Notes: generated from the sequence alone by a model not told the origin. Counted from the first letter of the stretch, positions 32,101 through 45,665 are shown. The stretch is 64,000 nucleotides of DNA from Trichosporon coremiiforme (GCA_039545355.1 BCJJ01000019.1:370076-434075), one strand, 5' to 3'. Translations and numbers: made by a program.

Positions 32101-33762
32101 TCCACGAGGGCAAGATCATCTTCTGGACGGCTGCGCGTGCGCACCACGCCGACATCGGCGGTATCCGTGCCGGCTCGATGCCGCCCTTCTCAAAGGAGTT
32201 GTGGGAGGAGGGTGCGCAGTTCCGGTCGTTCAAGCTCGTTAAGGCGGGCAAGTTCGACGAGGAGGGCGTCACCGCCGCGCTGAACAAGCCCGGCGAGTAC
32301 CCCGGCTGTGAGCCGACGCGTACGCTGCGTGACAACATCTCGGACCTGCATGCGCAGGTCGCCGCGTGCCACCGCGGCGCTTTCCTGATCAACCAGCTTG
32401 TCGACGAGCAGGGACTGCAGACGGTGCAGTTCTACATGAAGGCGATCATGCACACCGCCGAGAAGGCTGTCCGCGAGCTTCTTCGCAAGGTCGCGGAGAA
32501 GTTTGGCGGCAAGCCGCTTGAAGCGGAGGATTTCCTCGACGATGGCACGAGGCTGCAGCTCAAGATTTTGATCGACGGGGAGAAGGGAGACGCGACGTTC
32601 GACTTCACTGGTACTAGCCCGCAGACGTGAGTATGGTCCTCAAGCAACTATACAGCAGGGCATGAAGCTGACTCGACAGATATAATAACCTGAACACGCC
32701 GACGGCGATCCTGTTCAGCAGTATCATCTACGTTTTGCGCTCGCTTATAGTGTCTGATCTGCCGCTGAACCAGGGCTGCCTGTCACCCATCACGGTTATT
32801 GTGCCGCCCGAGTCGCTGCTTGCGCCGGGTGACGACGTCGCCGTGTGCGCGGGCAACGTCGAGTCGTCGCAGCGCGTTACCGACGTCATCCTGAAGGCGT
32901 TCCAGGCCTGCGCCGCTTCGCAAGGATCGTGCAACAACTTGACGTTCGGCAAGGGCCCTACGGAGGTCAACGGCAAGACGCAGCCGGGCTTCGGCTACTA
33001 CGAGACAATTGCTGGTGGATCCGGCGCGGGACCGAAGTGGGACGGTCAGTCGTGTGTGCACGTGCACAGCACGAACACCTGTATCGTGAGTTGAGCGGGT
33101 GTACGCGTTGTGTCTTCTCCGACGCCGGGACACCGACGGCAGCTTGCGAGATCTTGAAGGTAGCTGACACTCAGGGCGACGTCGAGATCACTGAGCGCCT
33201 GTACCCCGTGATCATCCGGCGGTTCTCGCGCCGCCCGCATTCGGGTGGTGCAGGCCAGCACCGCGGTGGCGACGGCTGCATCCGCGACATCGAGTTCACG
33301 ACCGACCTGGACGTGGCGATCCTGTCGCAGCGCCGAGTCGTGGCACCGTACGGCATGGCGGGCGGCGAGCCGGGTAAGCGCGGCGAGAACCTGTGGTTCC
33401 GCAAGAAGCACGATCAGTCCAAGGACGCCAAGGCGGCCGAGGGCGAGAAGTCCGAGGCGAACGCGGAGATCTCGGGCATCAAGGAGGCGTCCGAGGAGGA
33501 TGGCAAGAAGGAAGAGGAGAAGAAGAACGACTGGTTCAGCAGCACTGACTACGATGTCATCAACCTCGGCGGCTCGAACCAGTGCACCATGCACGCCGGT
33601 GACCGTATCGTGATCTGCACCCCGGGAGGAGGCGGTTACGGCCCAGTCGACGCCGACCCGGAGAAGGACGACCTGGAGAAGGAGGACTCGAAGACGGACC
33701 GCCACATCCCCCGTGCCCAGGGCTCGCTCGCGAACTGGAACGCGGCGGCGCACTCCAACTAA
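29139..33762 (+). CDS. OXP1: 5-oxoprolinase (ATP-hydrolysing)
   Basis: The enzyme opens 5-oxoproline to glutamate using ATP, completing glutathione recycling in the cytosol. Twelve exons can be joined in phase; the first is 29139-29240 and the longest runs from about 30976 to 32628. The product is about 1,350 residues. The HyuA-like half starts [20 protein letters not shown] and carries [16 protein letters not shown] (nucleotide binding) and [15 protein letters not shown]. The HyuB-like half contains [24 protein letters not shown] and [19 protein letters not shown]. The C-terminus adds a Lys/Glu-rich insert before the conserved ending [16 protein letters not shown]. One donor is GTTCGC (near 29551), and the acceptor at 30430 is AAG; both were needed to keep frame and family residues. 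Confidence 0.95.
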
Positions 33763-34028
33763 ATCTGAAGCTTCTGCCCATATCAGCAGCCGTAGAATCT
33801 ATTATCTCAAATTGTAAACTTAATTGCGCGCGCAACCCCGTGTGGAGTCCTACTTCTCATGCATGTCTAAAAAGTCCTCTATCAATACAAATCTCGGCGC
33901 ACACGAGTGTGCAAGCTACTGTAACACACTGACGCGGCGGAGGCAAGGCAAGCGGCTGGAAAGAATTTTCGCTGGCCGCCGGTATTCGCCTGGAAGATGC
34001 TCGTGGCTGTCGCCTGGGGGAGAGACAC

Positions 34029-36502
34029 TTAGGCACCACCACCGGAGCGCTCGACGGGGATGGCGGGGACGGCCTCTGGGTCGACCTTCTCGTCGAGCTT
34101 TGCGAGGTGGGTGAAGGCAGACTCGATCTGGAGCTCCTTGAGTCCGGCGGCAATGTCGAGGAAGTCCTGGAAGTCGAGGGAACCCTTGCGTCCAAAGTCG
34201 ACCTCGGAGAGGATACGCGCGGCGGTCGCGTCCGAGGCGTCGTAGCCCATCTGCTTCATGGCGAAGACGAGGTCGGCCTTTGTGATGCGGTTGTCGTTGT
34301 CGAAATCAAGGGTCACAAACTGCTCCTTGAGGCGCGCGAGCTCCTTGGGGCTGAACGCGGAGCGGGCGTAGAGCGCCGCCTCGGTCGAGTTGGTCAGGCC
34401 GAAGACGGGCACGTTTCCGCGGCGCTTCAAGTCGGACAGCTTGAGCTGCGTGTTCTCCGGCAGGCCCATCGACTTGAGGTACTGCAGGGCCTCGTCGAAC
34501 TCCTGGTTCTTGCGCTGCTGCGACCAGTTGAGCTCCTCGCCCATGATGTCGATGATGGCGGGGAGCGCCTCGAGTGTCGCCTGCACGTTGAGGAAGGAGA
34601 GACGAGTGCGACGGCCGATAAAGTCGGTAGCCTTCAGTGCGAACTCGTTGCGCACCGCGTAGCGCGCCTCGGCGTCGATGTAGGGGTAAAGAGGGGCGAG
34701 ACGGACACCGTGGATCGGCCACGAGAGGCCGGTCGGCTCAGCCATCGACGCGACGGTCCACGCACGGTCGCCGTAGGACTCGGCGAGGTGCTTGGCGACA
34801 GCGGTCTCGAGACCGAACTGCTGGATGAGCTTGATGTACATCGTCGGGGACCAGGCGTGCGAGCCGACGAGCTTGAGATGCTCGGTCTGGCAGGGACCGT
34901 TCGGGTGCAGGTCGAACTCCTTGATGGCGGCGTCGACAGTCTCCTCGGCCATGGCGCGGTACGTCGTCCACTTTCCTCCGGCGATAGTGAGGAGGCCACC
35001 GGGGCTGACGTTGATCATGTGGTTGCGCACAAGCGACTCGGTGTTCTTAGCGTCCGGGTCGCGAACAAGAGGTCGGATACCCGACCACGCGGACAGAACG
35101 TCTCCGCGGCGCACCTTGATGTCGGGCGAGAGGTAGCGGCGCACCTCGTCGAGAATCCACTGGATCTCATGCTCGGACGGGATTGGGTTCTGCGAGATCG
35201 AGGACGGCGAGTCGGTCGTGCCCGCGATAACGTTGCCCTGCCATGGGAGGAAGAAGATGACACGGCCGTCAGAGGTCGCGGGGTCGAGGAGACCCATCGA
35301 GTTCGGGCCGTAGTAGTTCTGCTTGTCAGCGGCGCCCTAAGAGTTGCCCGCTTATCGCCCGCTGGCGGCTGCAGCGTCCGGTTATCACACAATGTGTGAC
35401 GGCCAGTGCTCCGTGCCACCCGGGACACTTAGCGGCCGATAACTTTCTGGTAACTCACGGGAAGGGTAATGTGGACTCCGGAGGAGGGGGCGACGATCTC
35501 CTGCGTCGTGGGCTCATCGAGCTTGCGGAGGCCGTCCGAGAACGGTCCGGTGGCGTTGATGACACCGCGGCAGCGAATCGTGTACTCCTCGCCAGTCATG
35601 CGGTCGCGGACAGTCGCGGCGTAGATGCGGGACTCGCCGTTGTGCTTCGGGTCGGGCTTCTTGTGGAGCTGGATGACGTCGGTCTGGTTGGCGACGATGG
35701 CGCCCTGCTGGACAGCGGTGGAGATGAGGGAGATGTTCATGCGCGAGTCATTGTGCTGGCCGTCGTAGTAGACGACACCACCGACAAGGTTCTGCGGGTT
35801 GAGCATGGGGAAGGCCTCGAGGGCGCGGTTCTTGCCCATCCAGTACGCGCCCTCCATGTTCTCGCCACCGGCGAGCATGTCGTACATCTTGCAGCCGGCG
35901 TAATAGTACGGGAGCTGCCACCAAGTGTAGATCGGGAGGAGGATCGGCAGGGGCTTGGAGAGGTAGGGGGCGGTCTCGAGGAAGATCTTGCGCTCGTGGA
36001 GGGCCTCCTTCACGAGCTTGTACTGCTCGTAGTCGAGCTCCATGACGGCCTTCTGGAGGTAACGGACACCGCCGTGGACGAGCTTGGTGCTCTTGGACGA
36101 GGTGCCGGAGGAGAAGTCGTCACGCTCGACGAGGGCGACCTTGAGGCCACGGGACGCGGCGTCCACAGCGGTACCGGAGCCGGTAGCTCCGCCACCGACG
36201 ATGAGGAGATCGAACACATCGTCGCCGTCCTTCGGGACGTAGTTGGGGTCAACGGGCCCGGGCTCGGGTCCGCCCTCGCTCGTGCGCTTGATGAACACAC
36301 CCGAGGTGTGCAGGTGCGCCAGCATCTCGGCACGGGTCATGGGCGCCCACAACGGTCCGGGACGCTTCTTGTTGGCCGCTGCCCGGTTCGACTCGAGCAG
36401 CGTCGTCGGCCGCACCTCGGACAGGGCGTAGGCGCCGACGACCGCCGACGCGGCCGCCGCACCCATGAACGCTCGGCGAGCGATGGTGCCGCCGCGGAAC
36501 AT
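34029..36502 (-). CDS. GUT2: Mitochondrial FAD-dependent glycerol-3-phosphate dehydrogenase with EF-hands
   Basis: Gut2 oxidises glycerol-3-phosphate to dihydroxyacetone phosphate at the outer face of the inner mitochondrial membrane and passes electrons to ubiquinone. Exons 36502-35459 and 35336-34029 join to 783 residues. A basic N-terminus with a hydrophobic segment (MGAAAASAVVGAYAL) fits inner-membrane targeting. The FAD dinucleotide fold is FDLLIVGGGATGSGTAVDAA near residue 98, followed by SSKSTKLVHGGVRYLQKAV. The catalytic domain continues to IAGGKWTTYRAMAEETVDAA. The C-terminal extension carries a canonical EF-hand loop, DFDNDNRITKAD, and a degenerate second one, DFGRKGSLDFQD, as in animal GPD2 but not yeast Gut2. 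Long antisense frames over this gene reflect codon bias. Confidence 0.95.
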
Positions 36503-37334
36503 TGTTATTCAGTGAAAGTCTGGAGAGGTTAGCGGCGGATTGTCTAACGCTGAAATTCTAAAGCCGAGGCGAGTCAGCCGTAGCCCGGGGAAGGCTGCCG
36601 CCTTGTTCGGCTCTGCCAGTCGGCCACCAGCGGAGGCATGCCTCGCTTCCCGCTGCACAGTGGTGCGGGCCTGCCCTGCAGAGCGGAATGAAAAAGTTGT
36701 AGACTCACGTAGGGGGGAGTGGAGCTGTTGCCGTACGGCGAGGTTCACTCAGTTGTAGCTTGCAGCTATGCACAAGACTGTGTGTGATGGTATGTGAGGA
36801 GGAAAGAATGTGAGAGGATAAAAAGCGTCTGGTTCGGCCGTTTGTTGTTCTGGCTGGCGCTGGCGGTGCCGACGGAGCTGCTGCGGGGCTGAGTGTGAGG
36901 GAGGCACGGGGGGGCTGCCAAAGCCAGATGAGAAAACGCGTGTTGCAGCAGCGAGAGAGTCCCGCAGATTATTACCCTGGGAAGGGCATAACCTCTCACT
37001 TGCCCTGGGGTGCATGGGCATGCTGCCGTGCCTTTTTTTTTTGCAGCTTTGCGGGTGCTCGCGGCGCTCGCCTCTATTGAAATAAGTGACGATCCCCAAT
37101 CCGGCCCGCGCCGGCACGCAAGGACTTGCATCTCGGTTTTGCCAAAAGCCGCATACCTGTCCCATCCGTCCTGCACGATGGGCGCGGTGAGCGCGGTGGG
37201 CGCAAGCGGCCCGGTGCAGCCGGACTAGAGTTGGGGATGCCTTGCGCTTGATTGGCGTCAAGACAGGCGGCGGATTGGCGCATACGCCTTACGACTCAGA
37301 TCGATAGCATATAGCACATCGCACATCGCACCCG

Positions 37335-37363
37335 GATTCCCAACTTGCACCAGGTTGGGAATC
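37335..37363. repeat. Inverted repeat, 10-bp perfect arms
   Basis: GATTCCCAAC, nine intervening bases, then GTTGGGAATC. With one G-T pair the arms extend to 13 bp (37332-37366). The RNA would form a stable hairpin with a 9-nt loop. It is far from any coding region. Confidence 0.8.
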
Positions 37364-38099
37364 TGGCTGCTGACTGCTGCCTGGCGGTCTGCGCCGGTGC
37401 AGTGTCACCGGCCGGCAGCGCCGGCGGTATCACCGGTGCGACCTGGTCTCGAACCTGCGGGGAAGGGATCGGTTGTCGTGACGAGTGTGCATCGAGTGAC
37501 CGGGTTGGCTCCTCGTGCGGGGGTGCAGGGTGTGTAATGGCGGGGGTTCAGCCACGCCATCTGCACCTAAACACTTCGCATCTTCGTCCGCAGCGAGGTG
37601 TATCACCATTTTGAGCGCTCAGACGGGTGATTTGGTGATCTGGGGGCCAGGGAGGAAACAGCGGAAACAGGAGAGTGGAACAAGTCGTGCCCAGACACGT
37701 GCTCAGCGCTATCCCTTAGATTCCCTTAGATTTTCAGACCTTGCGCTGGTAGCCTGTGGTGCAATTGCGGCTCACTCACAGACGCAGACGCGCAGACATC
37801 CAGAGTTACAAGACAGGCTAAATCAAGGGAGAGGGCAAGGGGGACTAAGGGAACCAGGGAGTTAACCGGTAACGTATGACAACCTGGCTTCGCCGCTGCG
37901 CCAGCGTCGCGCGTTGTCGGAGGCTTCAGCGGCGAGTCAAAGCCAAGTCGGCGGCGGCCCTGTCCGAAATTCCCAACTTTGGGCTGCCCAGGCACACACT
38001 ACACGCTGCGCAGTCGTTCGCCGCAGTCCCCAGCACCGTCTGTTACACGCAGAGCGCCGGCGTAACGTCATACGGCCAGCGTTCAGCTCGGATTGGACA

Positions 38100-38180
38100 T
38101 TGCACATGCAGGACACACGCAGGATACGCTGGTACAGATGCAGGACACATGCAGGAGATGCAGGACAGATGCAGGATAAA
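38100..38180. repeat. Degenerate GCAGGACA-type repeat
   Basis: Units such as ATGCAGGACACA, CGCAGGATA, GATGCAGGACACATGCAGGA and GATGCAGGACAGATGCAGGA recur with about 9-11 bp spacing. The array is imperfect and non-coding. Confidence 0.6.
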
Positions 38181-38561
38181 GCAACGTCTCACACGCAAGC
38201 GGCGTCCCCGCACGCTGTGAACTTCACACAGTCGTGCGCCGAGGGCATGGGACGGCGTGGATGAAGGGACGTACATCATCATATGTCATCGTCGCCACCC
38301 TCGCCTGTCCTCCTCCGACGCCTGACGTTAGAGCTTATACATGTCTTGACTGCTAGTGACGCTTTGGAACGCCGGTGCGTCTGCCCCTTCCGAGCTTCCG
38401 ACTTGGCCCGCACTTTTGGAACACGGCGGACCCACGTCTGGCCGCGGCACGTGAAGCTGTTGCAGGTTGGCACGGTGACATCTGACACTACTAAGGTAAA
38501 CTGCTACCTACGTCTATTACAATTCTCCCTGTGCTATGCACTTCTACCACCTACGCTACGC

Positions 38562-41432
38562 CTAGAAGAACGCCGACATGGCGCTGAGCTGCTTGTAAAC
38601 GTCGGGGCCGAGGCGGAGACGCAGCGTGCTCGCGAACTGGATGAGGCACTGAGCCATGTGCTTGTAGCTCGCGAGGGTCTGCATGCGCCCGTGGTCGCCG
38701 TACGGGCTCTCCTTGAGCGCGGCGGTCAGGTCGTGCAGGCAGCGCATGGTCGTGACAATGACCGTGTCGAGGTTGCTGACGACGGGGGCGTCGAGCAGCT
38801 CGCGGAAGTTCTGCGCGTAGCGCGAGACACTGCCCGTGTCGTTGTCGAGCGGCAGAAGGCCGGTCGACTGGAACGTCTGAAGAGCCAGGTCGGGCCGTTT
38901 GGCAGCGTACTGCTCCAGACCCGCGCGCAGCTTGAGCAGCACCTCGAGCGTGTCCCAGCTTCGGTCCGAAACACGTCCGCGCTTCATCATGTCGCTTCCG
39001 TACACGTTGTAAACGGCCGTCGCGAGCGCATCCAAGTCCGTCGCGCCACCGAAAGCGCCGCTGAGCGAGACAGGGGCGGAGGTACGCTCGAAGTGGGACG
39101 ATGAGCCCGACAGCGAATGGCCGAGCGCGCGGGTCACAACCTCGACGACCTTGTCGTACGCGCCTGCGAGATGGTAGAGCTCGACTGACTCGGCGAGCGA
39201 GGCGTCATTCGCCGCCTGGTCCGCGGCCGCAAGCACAACCTCACGCAGGTAGTCGTCCTCGTCGGAGAGGCTGAGGAGGGCGAGGTCGCGCTCGATCGGG
39301 CCGATCTCCTTCGTGCCGTCAGCGCGCACGCTGCCGAGAAGCTTCGTCCACTGCCGTGAGCCGATGACAATGTCGCGCACGAGGTCGAGCGCCGCCTGTC
39401 GCTGCTGTCCGCCGACGGGGGCCGGGGCGTCCGAAGCAAGCGAAACGAGGTACGCGTACTGCAGCGCGGCCTGAGGCTCGACGCGGTAGAACGGCGCAAC
39501 GTACAGCTGCGTCAGGCGCGCGTAGTTGAGCGCCGGTCCATTGTCCTCGATGAGAATCTCGCTCGTCGGCATCTCGGGCACGCGGAGAGTGCCGTAGTAC
39601 TGCATCGCGGCCGCGAAGTGCACCGCGTCCGCCTTGAGCGCCGGCTTCGAGTACAGGTATCCAATCGCACGCTCGAACTGAGCCGTGACGAGGAGCAGGT
39701 TGAACCACTTGAACGGGCGCTGGCCATTGCTGTCGAACGCGTCCGAGCCGACCTTGAGAACGTGCCGTCCAAGGTCAGCGAGGTCGTACTGCTCCTGCGG
39801 CGGGTCGCCATCCTTGTTCTCTCGCGTGAGAGACAGCTGGAACCACACCCAGTCCTCCGTCGTGCCCGCGACCTTGACGTTCTTCTTGCTGAGCTCGAAC
39901 CGCCCAACAAGCTTGTAGAGCGCGTACTTGAACTGGTCGACCTGCGGGTTGTTGCGCACGTGCGCGTTGAAATCCGAGTACAGCTGGTCGCGCAGCGTCT
40001 TCGGCAGGCGCCGCTCGGGCGACGAGAAGAACGCCTTGAACGCGCCCGGGAACGACCAGTCGTCCTTCGTAATGTTCGCCTGGTTCTGCTCAACCAGCGT
40101 GAGCGCGTCGGACGGGTGTCCCGCACGCAGCAGGTAGTACACCTGCGCCCACAGCTTGATCCCGTTCACCGTTTCGGGTTTGTACGTGTCCTGAGCCTCC
40201 TTCGAGCGCAGCGTCACGTCTGTGAACGCCCGGACCTTGTTCGTAATCCCCGGAATGCCACCGAGCGCCGCCTCCTTCGGATTGTTCGCGATCGTGTCGT
40301 TCATGTAGCGCTCAAAGTCGCGCTCGAGATACGCACGCGAGCCGGAGACGAGACGCCCGTTCAGAAGCATCTTGGCGTTGCTGCCAGTCGGCGACAGGTA
40401 CGCCTTGGCGTACTGGCGCTGCGTGACTGGAATGGCAGCCGAGGACGAGCCGTAGCCGGAGGCGATGTGGAGCGACGGCTCCTGCATCATGTGCGCAAGA
40501 ATGTTGAAGGCGTCCGGAAGGAGCGGGTACTTCGGGTCGCCCTTCGTCGCCGCCTCAAACGCCAGACACAGCTCGTACGGCTCGCGCCGCAGGCGGTGCG
40601 CATTCAGCGCGCTCACAACCTTCTCGTACTTGATCGCCTTGTTGTGCATGACGAGGCCGCCCTCGCGCACCTCCAGCGTGCTCTTGCCGAGAGTCGAGGT
40701 AGCGAGAGGGAACCGGCGCACATCTGATCCGCTACCGAGACGACTCTTGCCGAGGACGCTCTCCCGCATTCCCTTGCTGCTTCCCGTCGTCATCTTCGCG
40801 AGCTCGTCATCCGTCACGCCCAGCTCGTCCTGCAGAACACGACTCTTCTCAGTCTCCCAGTTCGACAGAATGCGTTTCTCGAATTGCTTCTGGAACGATT
40901 TGACCGTCTTCTGGCGCTGAACCTCAATGCCGGACAGAATGACCATCTCGTGCCAGTTGCGGCCCCATGCTCCGACGTCGGCGTCTCCAATGGCGTACGC
41001 GGGTCCTAGGTCTCCGAGAGGCGTGAGCTTAGCGTTAGCCTTCCTGCGGCGACGGGGTCGCGAAGCCTCGGCGGCTTCTCCCGGCAGCTGGGCGATCTCG
41101 CGCTGCAGCTGGCTCGTGTTGATGCCGAGATTCGAGAGCAGTGTGTGTCTGTTGTCAGCTAAATCGCAGGGAAAGCAAGCTCACCCCTCGCCGTTGGTTC
41201 CACGGACACGCTTTCCCTTGTTGGCAGCATGCTCGGACATGCGCTCGATCTCATCGATGCCGAATCGAATCTGGGGGAGCTCGGGGTCGTAATCGACGTC
41301 GTTGAGGGCGTTGGCGCGGGCAAGCAGCGACGTCAGCGTCGAGCCCGCCGGCGGCCGACCAACGCTGCCGCCGAAGCTGGAGCCGTACGTTCCGTACGTG
41401 CTCTTGGAGAGCGACTGGTCCCCGCCCTGCAT
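38562..41432 (-). CDS. NIC96: Nuclear pore inner-ring nucleoporin NIC96 (NUP93)
   Basis: Nic96/Nup93 is a scaffold nucleoporin that anchors the Nsp1-complex and links inner-ring subunits. Exons 41432-41185 and 41148-38562 join in phase to 944 residues. The N-terminal 180 residues include the segment used for Nsp1-complex binding (TSLLARANALNDVDYD). From about residue 150 the protein is all-helical with the family pattern: EKVVSALNAHRLRREPYELC, NGIKLWAQVYYLLRAGHPSD, TEDWVWFQLSL, FNLLLVTAQFERAIGYLYSK and the end QFASTLRLRLGPDVYKQLSA. The ATG at 41432 is used because the frame upstream has no ATG. No FG repeats are present, as expected for a scaffold nucleoporin. Confidence 0.95.
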
Positions 41433-42436
41433 CGTGATGGTTGGGTCGATTAGGTCAAAGGCGACTGTATTGTGTTGTTGGTTGTTGGTCAACCGTTGTT
41501 CTGGAAATCGTCATTCTGCCTCCGCCACGTCACGTGGTTGGCCATTCTCCGTCATATCACCGTAGAGCACTGATAACCGCCTGGTGTTAGTTGCACTTTC
41601 TGCCATGCATGGTGCAAGGCGTGGAGGGGTAGATCAGAGCGTCTATGCATCTGTGCATGCTATGCATGGGTTCTTTCAGCTGCGCAGAATCTGACTGGGT
41701 GGAAGGCGGCACCGACATGCGAAGCTAGTGTGCGAAGGACCTGGTCTGGGGCATAGACGACGGTCCTGGGCGCAGTCGTTTGACTGTCCATGAGACTATC
41801 CCGTCAACTGAGGCCATTCCTATGGCTCCCTTCCGACTGTGAAGCAGCCACGACTGCTGATGAGGATTTCCAGTTCTGAAGGAACAGCTGAGGCTTGTCC
41901 TACGAGATTAAGCTCCCAGCAGATCGTCCTGGCCCTCTCCTGTCTGCCACTCGCATGGTGCTGGCGTGTAACATGAACTGGACATGGTTGACGCCAGGAG
42001 ATTAGGTTCCGCAGGTGCAGTGCTGATGCGGTTGCAGGCGCGCGCCGGCTCCCGTCCCCCCCGCCCCCTCCTCACGTGGCCCTGAATGAGAGAGGCCCAC
42101 CTGTGCTGGTGCGCTGGTACCCTTCCCCGTCTCCTAGGTCCTGCACCCGCCGCCACCACCGTACGCACCTACGCACCGTACGACAACACATCGCTCAACT
42201 CACCTCCTACTCACCCACGCCGGATCACTGACATCTTCCTTCCTCTCCCTCTCTCAGAGACCTTCTTTACTTCCTTTGCTTCACCAGCACAGCCTTTCCC
42301 ACAGTTCGACGACCCCGTACCACTTCGCCCTTAAGCCTTGTACGCGACCTGCCCATCGACCTCACAGTCGACCCGTCTCCCTTACCCCGACTAGACCACC
42401 GTCCCAAGGCCACACCTAGATTTCGTATCGCCCATC
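41433..42436. other. Divergent promoter between NIC96 and SEC4
   Basis: About 1 kb. CATGCAT-type words recur near 41605-41670. The right 350 bp is CT-rich and is probably the SEC4 leader. No gene is recognised. Confidence 0.5.
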
Positions 42437-43409
<973 letters not shown>

Positions 43410-43886
43410 ACGGGTCCGATGACGACGCGTGAAGGAAGTGGGATGTGCTCGGGAACCGTGCGCTGCAAGCGAAAGCGCCGAGTGTACATGAAGGCAAAAG
43501 CGGAGCGCATGGTTGCCGACGTTTGGGCCTTCCCTTTTCTCTGATTTCGATATGACAATGATTCGAGTAGACGTCTCCCGGCGTAGCCCCGGCGCCCCGG
43601 CACCAGACCCATAATTCCACCTCAACCCTCCCCACTTCCTTCCGGATGGAACGCTTTCTTTTCTGCGTCTGTTTGGTTGTTTTTTCTCTTTCTTATTATC
43701 GCGCCATGTCGAGGCGATGTATTGTAGTGATACTGCGGGATGAAACATAGATTTATGGAATTGCAAGGGCCAGCAAGAACATGCAATACTGATGACATAC
43801 TAAAACACAACTACTCTCTATGTATGTGGATGATGGATTGTGAATGGGTGCGGCTGACGCTATCTAATCTATCTGCTGCGGGATCC
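43410..43886. other. Convergent 3' region between SEC4 and ARG2
   Basis: It holds the 3' UTRs of both genes. A T-rich segment near 43670-43695 could aid 3' end formation. No gene is seen. Confidence 0.5.
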
Positions 43887-45665
43887 TTAGTCAGACCACG
43901 CGCTCTTGATGCGCATGATCGCCGGCTCCCAGTTCTCTAGCCGTCCCCGCTCGCTCTTCTCGATGACGTGCATGAGGCTGCCGTTCTCCTGCGCCATGTT
44001 GCGCACGCGCTGCTCGGCGTCGCACCAGAACAGCTTCCACGCGCCGTTGTCGCCACACGTCAAGCTCCCGTTGCTACGCTCAAAGTACCACTTGTTGACG
44101 GGGTTGTTGGAGCGGGAGCGCCAGACTAAGTCCTTGCCCTCACCGACACCCTTCAGCGATCCAATACTGGGGTTCATGGCGTCGAGGAGACCGAGACCGT
44201 ACGTCTCGTCGCGGAGCGCGACCCAGAGGAAGTCGACTGTTCCGTCGCCTTGGTTCTCTGGCAGCACGGCAAACTTGTCGAGGTAGCAGATATCCCGGTT
44301 CGGGCCCTCCTTCGTCACGATCGCGGCCGCGACGTAGTCGCCAATGACGATGATGAAGTCGAGATCCTTCTCGAGACGAGCCCAGTACTTCTCCTGGTTC
44401 AGCTTGCGGTTGAAACTCCGCTCGAGCAGCCCGGTCAGGCGGTCCTTGTCGATCTCGTCGAGGTTGCGCACAATCTTGACCGGGAGACCCTCACGGATCA
44501 GAGTCGGCGTGTCGGGCGTGATGCGCCCCTCGCTCTGCTCGAGGAGCGAGTGCGGGAGAGACGCAGAATGCGCCGGCTTGTTCGTGATCAGGTTCGCGAT
44601 GAGTGCGGCGGGCGAGCGATGCGACACGATGAGGGCACTAGCCCCACGCGGCATATGGGCGAGACACTCGTCGGCCAAATTCAGGTTCGCCAGAGCAGTC
44701 GGATGCGTGTTGCGCCACTCCTCACGCCAGGTGTTCGAGATGAACTCGAGCTCGGAGGCCAGGTTGATGCTGAGGTGCGGCAGGCCGGAGCGCGCGTACG
44801 ACGGAATACCACCCTCCCTGTTGATAACCAGGAGACGCACCGGCGTCAGGTCCATGCCCTTCTTCTCCGCGCCCTCTTGTGCGGGGGCGCTCATGCTCTC
44901 GGCTAGAGCAGCGAGGACGCGATTCGCGTTGATGCGGCGGGAGCGGCACCCGGTATCCAGAGCGACGGGCATGAGGACGGGAATCTCGCCTTCCTCGACG
45001 GTGCGACGGATATGGTCCAGACCTTCAGTCTCGACGCGGACCGCGCCCTCCTCGCCCATGCGCGCGACGGTCGAGAGGATCGGACGGGCGGGAGCCCGCG
45101 CCCGAGTCAGCATGTCGACACACCGCTCGACGTCGCGAAGCATCAGCGTACGCTGCGCCTCGGCGGCATCCGCGTCCTGACTCTCCGATGGCGGAACATC
45201 ATCTCTGTCAATGACCACTACAGAGACCAGACCCATACGCTGCAGGTACTGGATGCCACGGCAGACGGACTGGAGCTGGTGATCCGTGAACGGCCCCTGG
45301 ATCTTGACGAGAGCAGGCCGGCGCACGATCGGATTCAGCAGCGAGCCGACTAGCGGGTTCGGCGCGGCCTCGACTGTCTCGCTGGGCGCTGGGGGTGTAG
45401 GCGGGGAATCGGGGGAAGTAGGCGGGGCGAAGCTCGCAATGTAAGAGCGCGAGTCGCGCATTGACGGCGACGCTTGCAGGATGCTCAGCACGAAGTCCTG
45501 TCGTCAGTCTTGGCGAGGAGGCAGGCTCACAGCATCGCTCTGCCCGTGCTCGAGCTCCTGGACCGGCTTCGGGCCATGGTATGCTCGCACTGTTGAGGCG
45601 GAGCGGAGCACACGCAGTCCCGCCGAGCGGAGCTGGCGGGCCCCACAGATGGCTGCGACGCTCAT
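43887..45665 (-). CDS. ARG2: Mitochondrial N-acetylglutamate synthase
   Basis: This enzyme makes N-acetylglutamate, the first step of arginine biosynthesis, in mitochondria. Exons 45665-45531 and 45497-43887 join to 581 residues. The start [20 protein letters not shown] is a good arginine-rich presequence. An amino-acid-kinase-like domain follows ([20 protein letters not shown], then [13 protein letters not shown]). The C-terminal GNAT-type acetyltransferase domain includes [20 protein letters not shown] and WKLFWCD, characteristic of fungal NAGS. It lacks the complete lysine-binding kinase site of N-acetylglutamate kinase, so it is the synthase. ARG3, a later enzyme of the pathway, lies 10 kb away. 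Its promoter adjoins the 3' end of RUB1. Confidence 0.93.

Larger units (their letters stand above)
36503..38561. other. Gene-poor 2-kb region between the GUT2 start and the NIC96 end
   Basis: The left 700 bp is the GUT2 promoter. Beyond it are a perfect inverted repeat at 37335-37363, a duplicated CCCTTAGATT near 37713-37735, and loosely repeated GCAGGACA/GATGCAGGA units at about 38100-38180. No open frame shows a domain or typical splice pattern. It could hold a non-coding transcript, but nothing proves it. Confidence 0.45.

Noticed and set aside
34107..36532. Two long plus-strand frames (430 and 378 codons) opposite GUT2
   Set aside because: Same antisense effect over a highly biased gene; no family match and no splice logic.
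36749..37261. A 170-codon minus-strand frame upstream of GUT2
   Set aside because: Low-complexity content with Lys runs, no conserved features; likely promoter DNA.
39618..40727. A 369-codon plus-strand frame opposite NIC96
   Set aside because: Arg/Val/Leu-rich antisense translation without domain.
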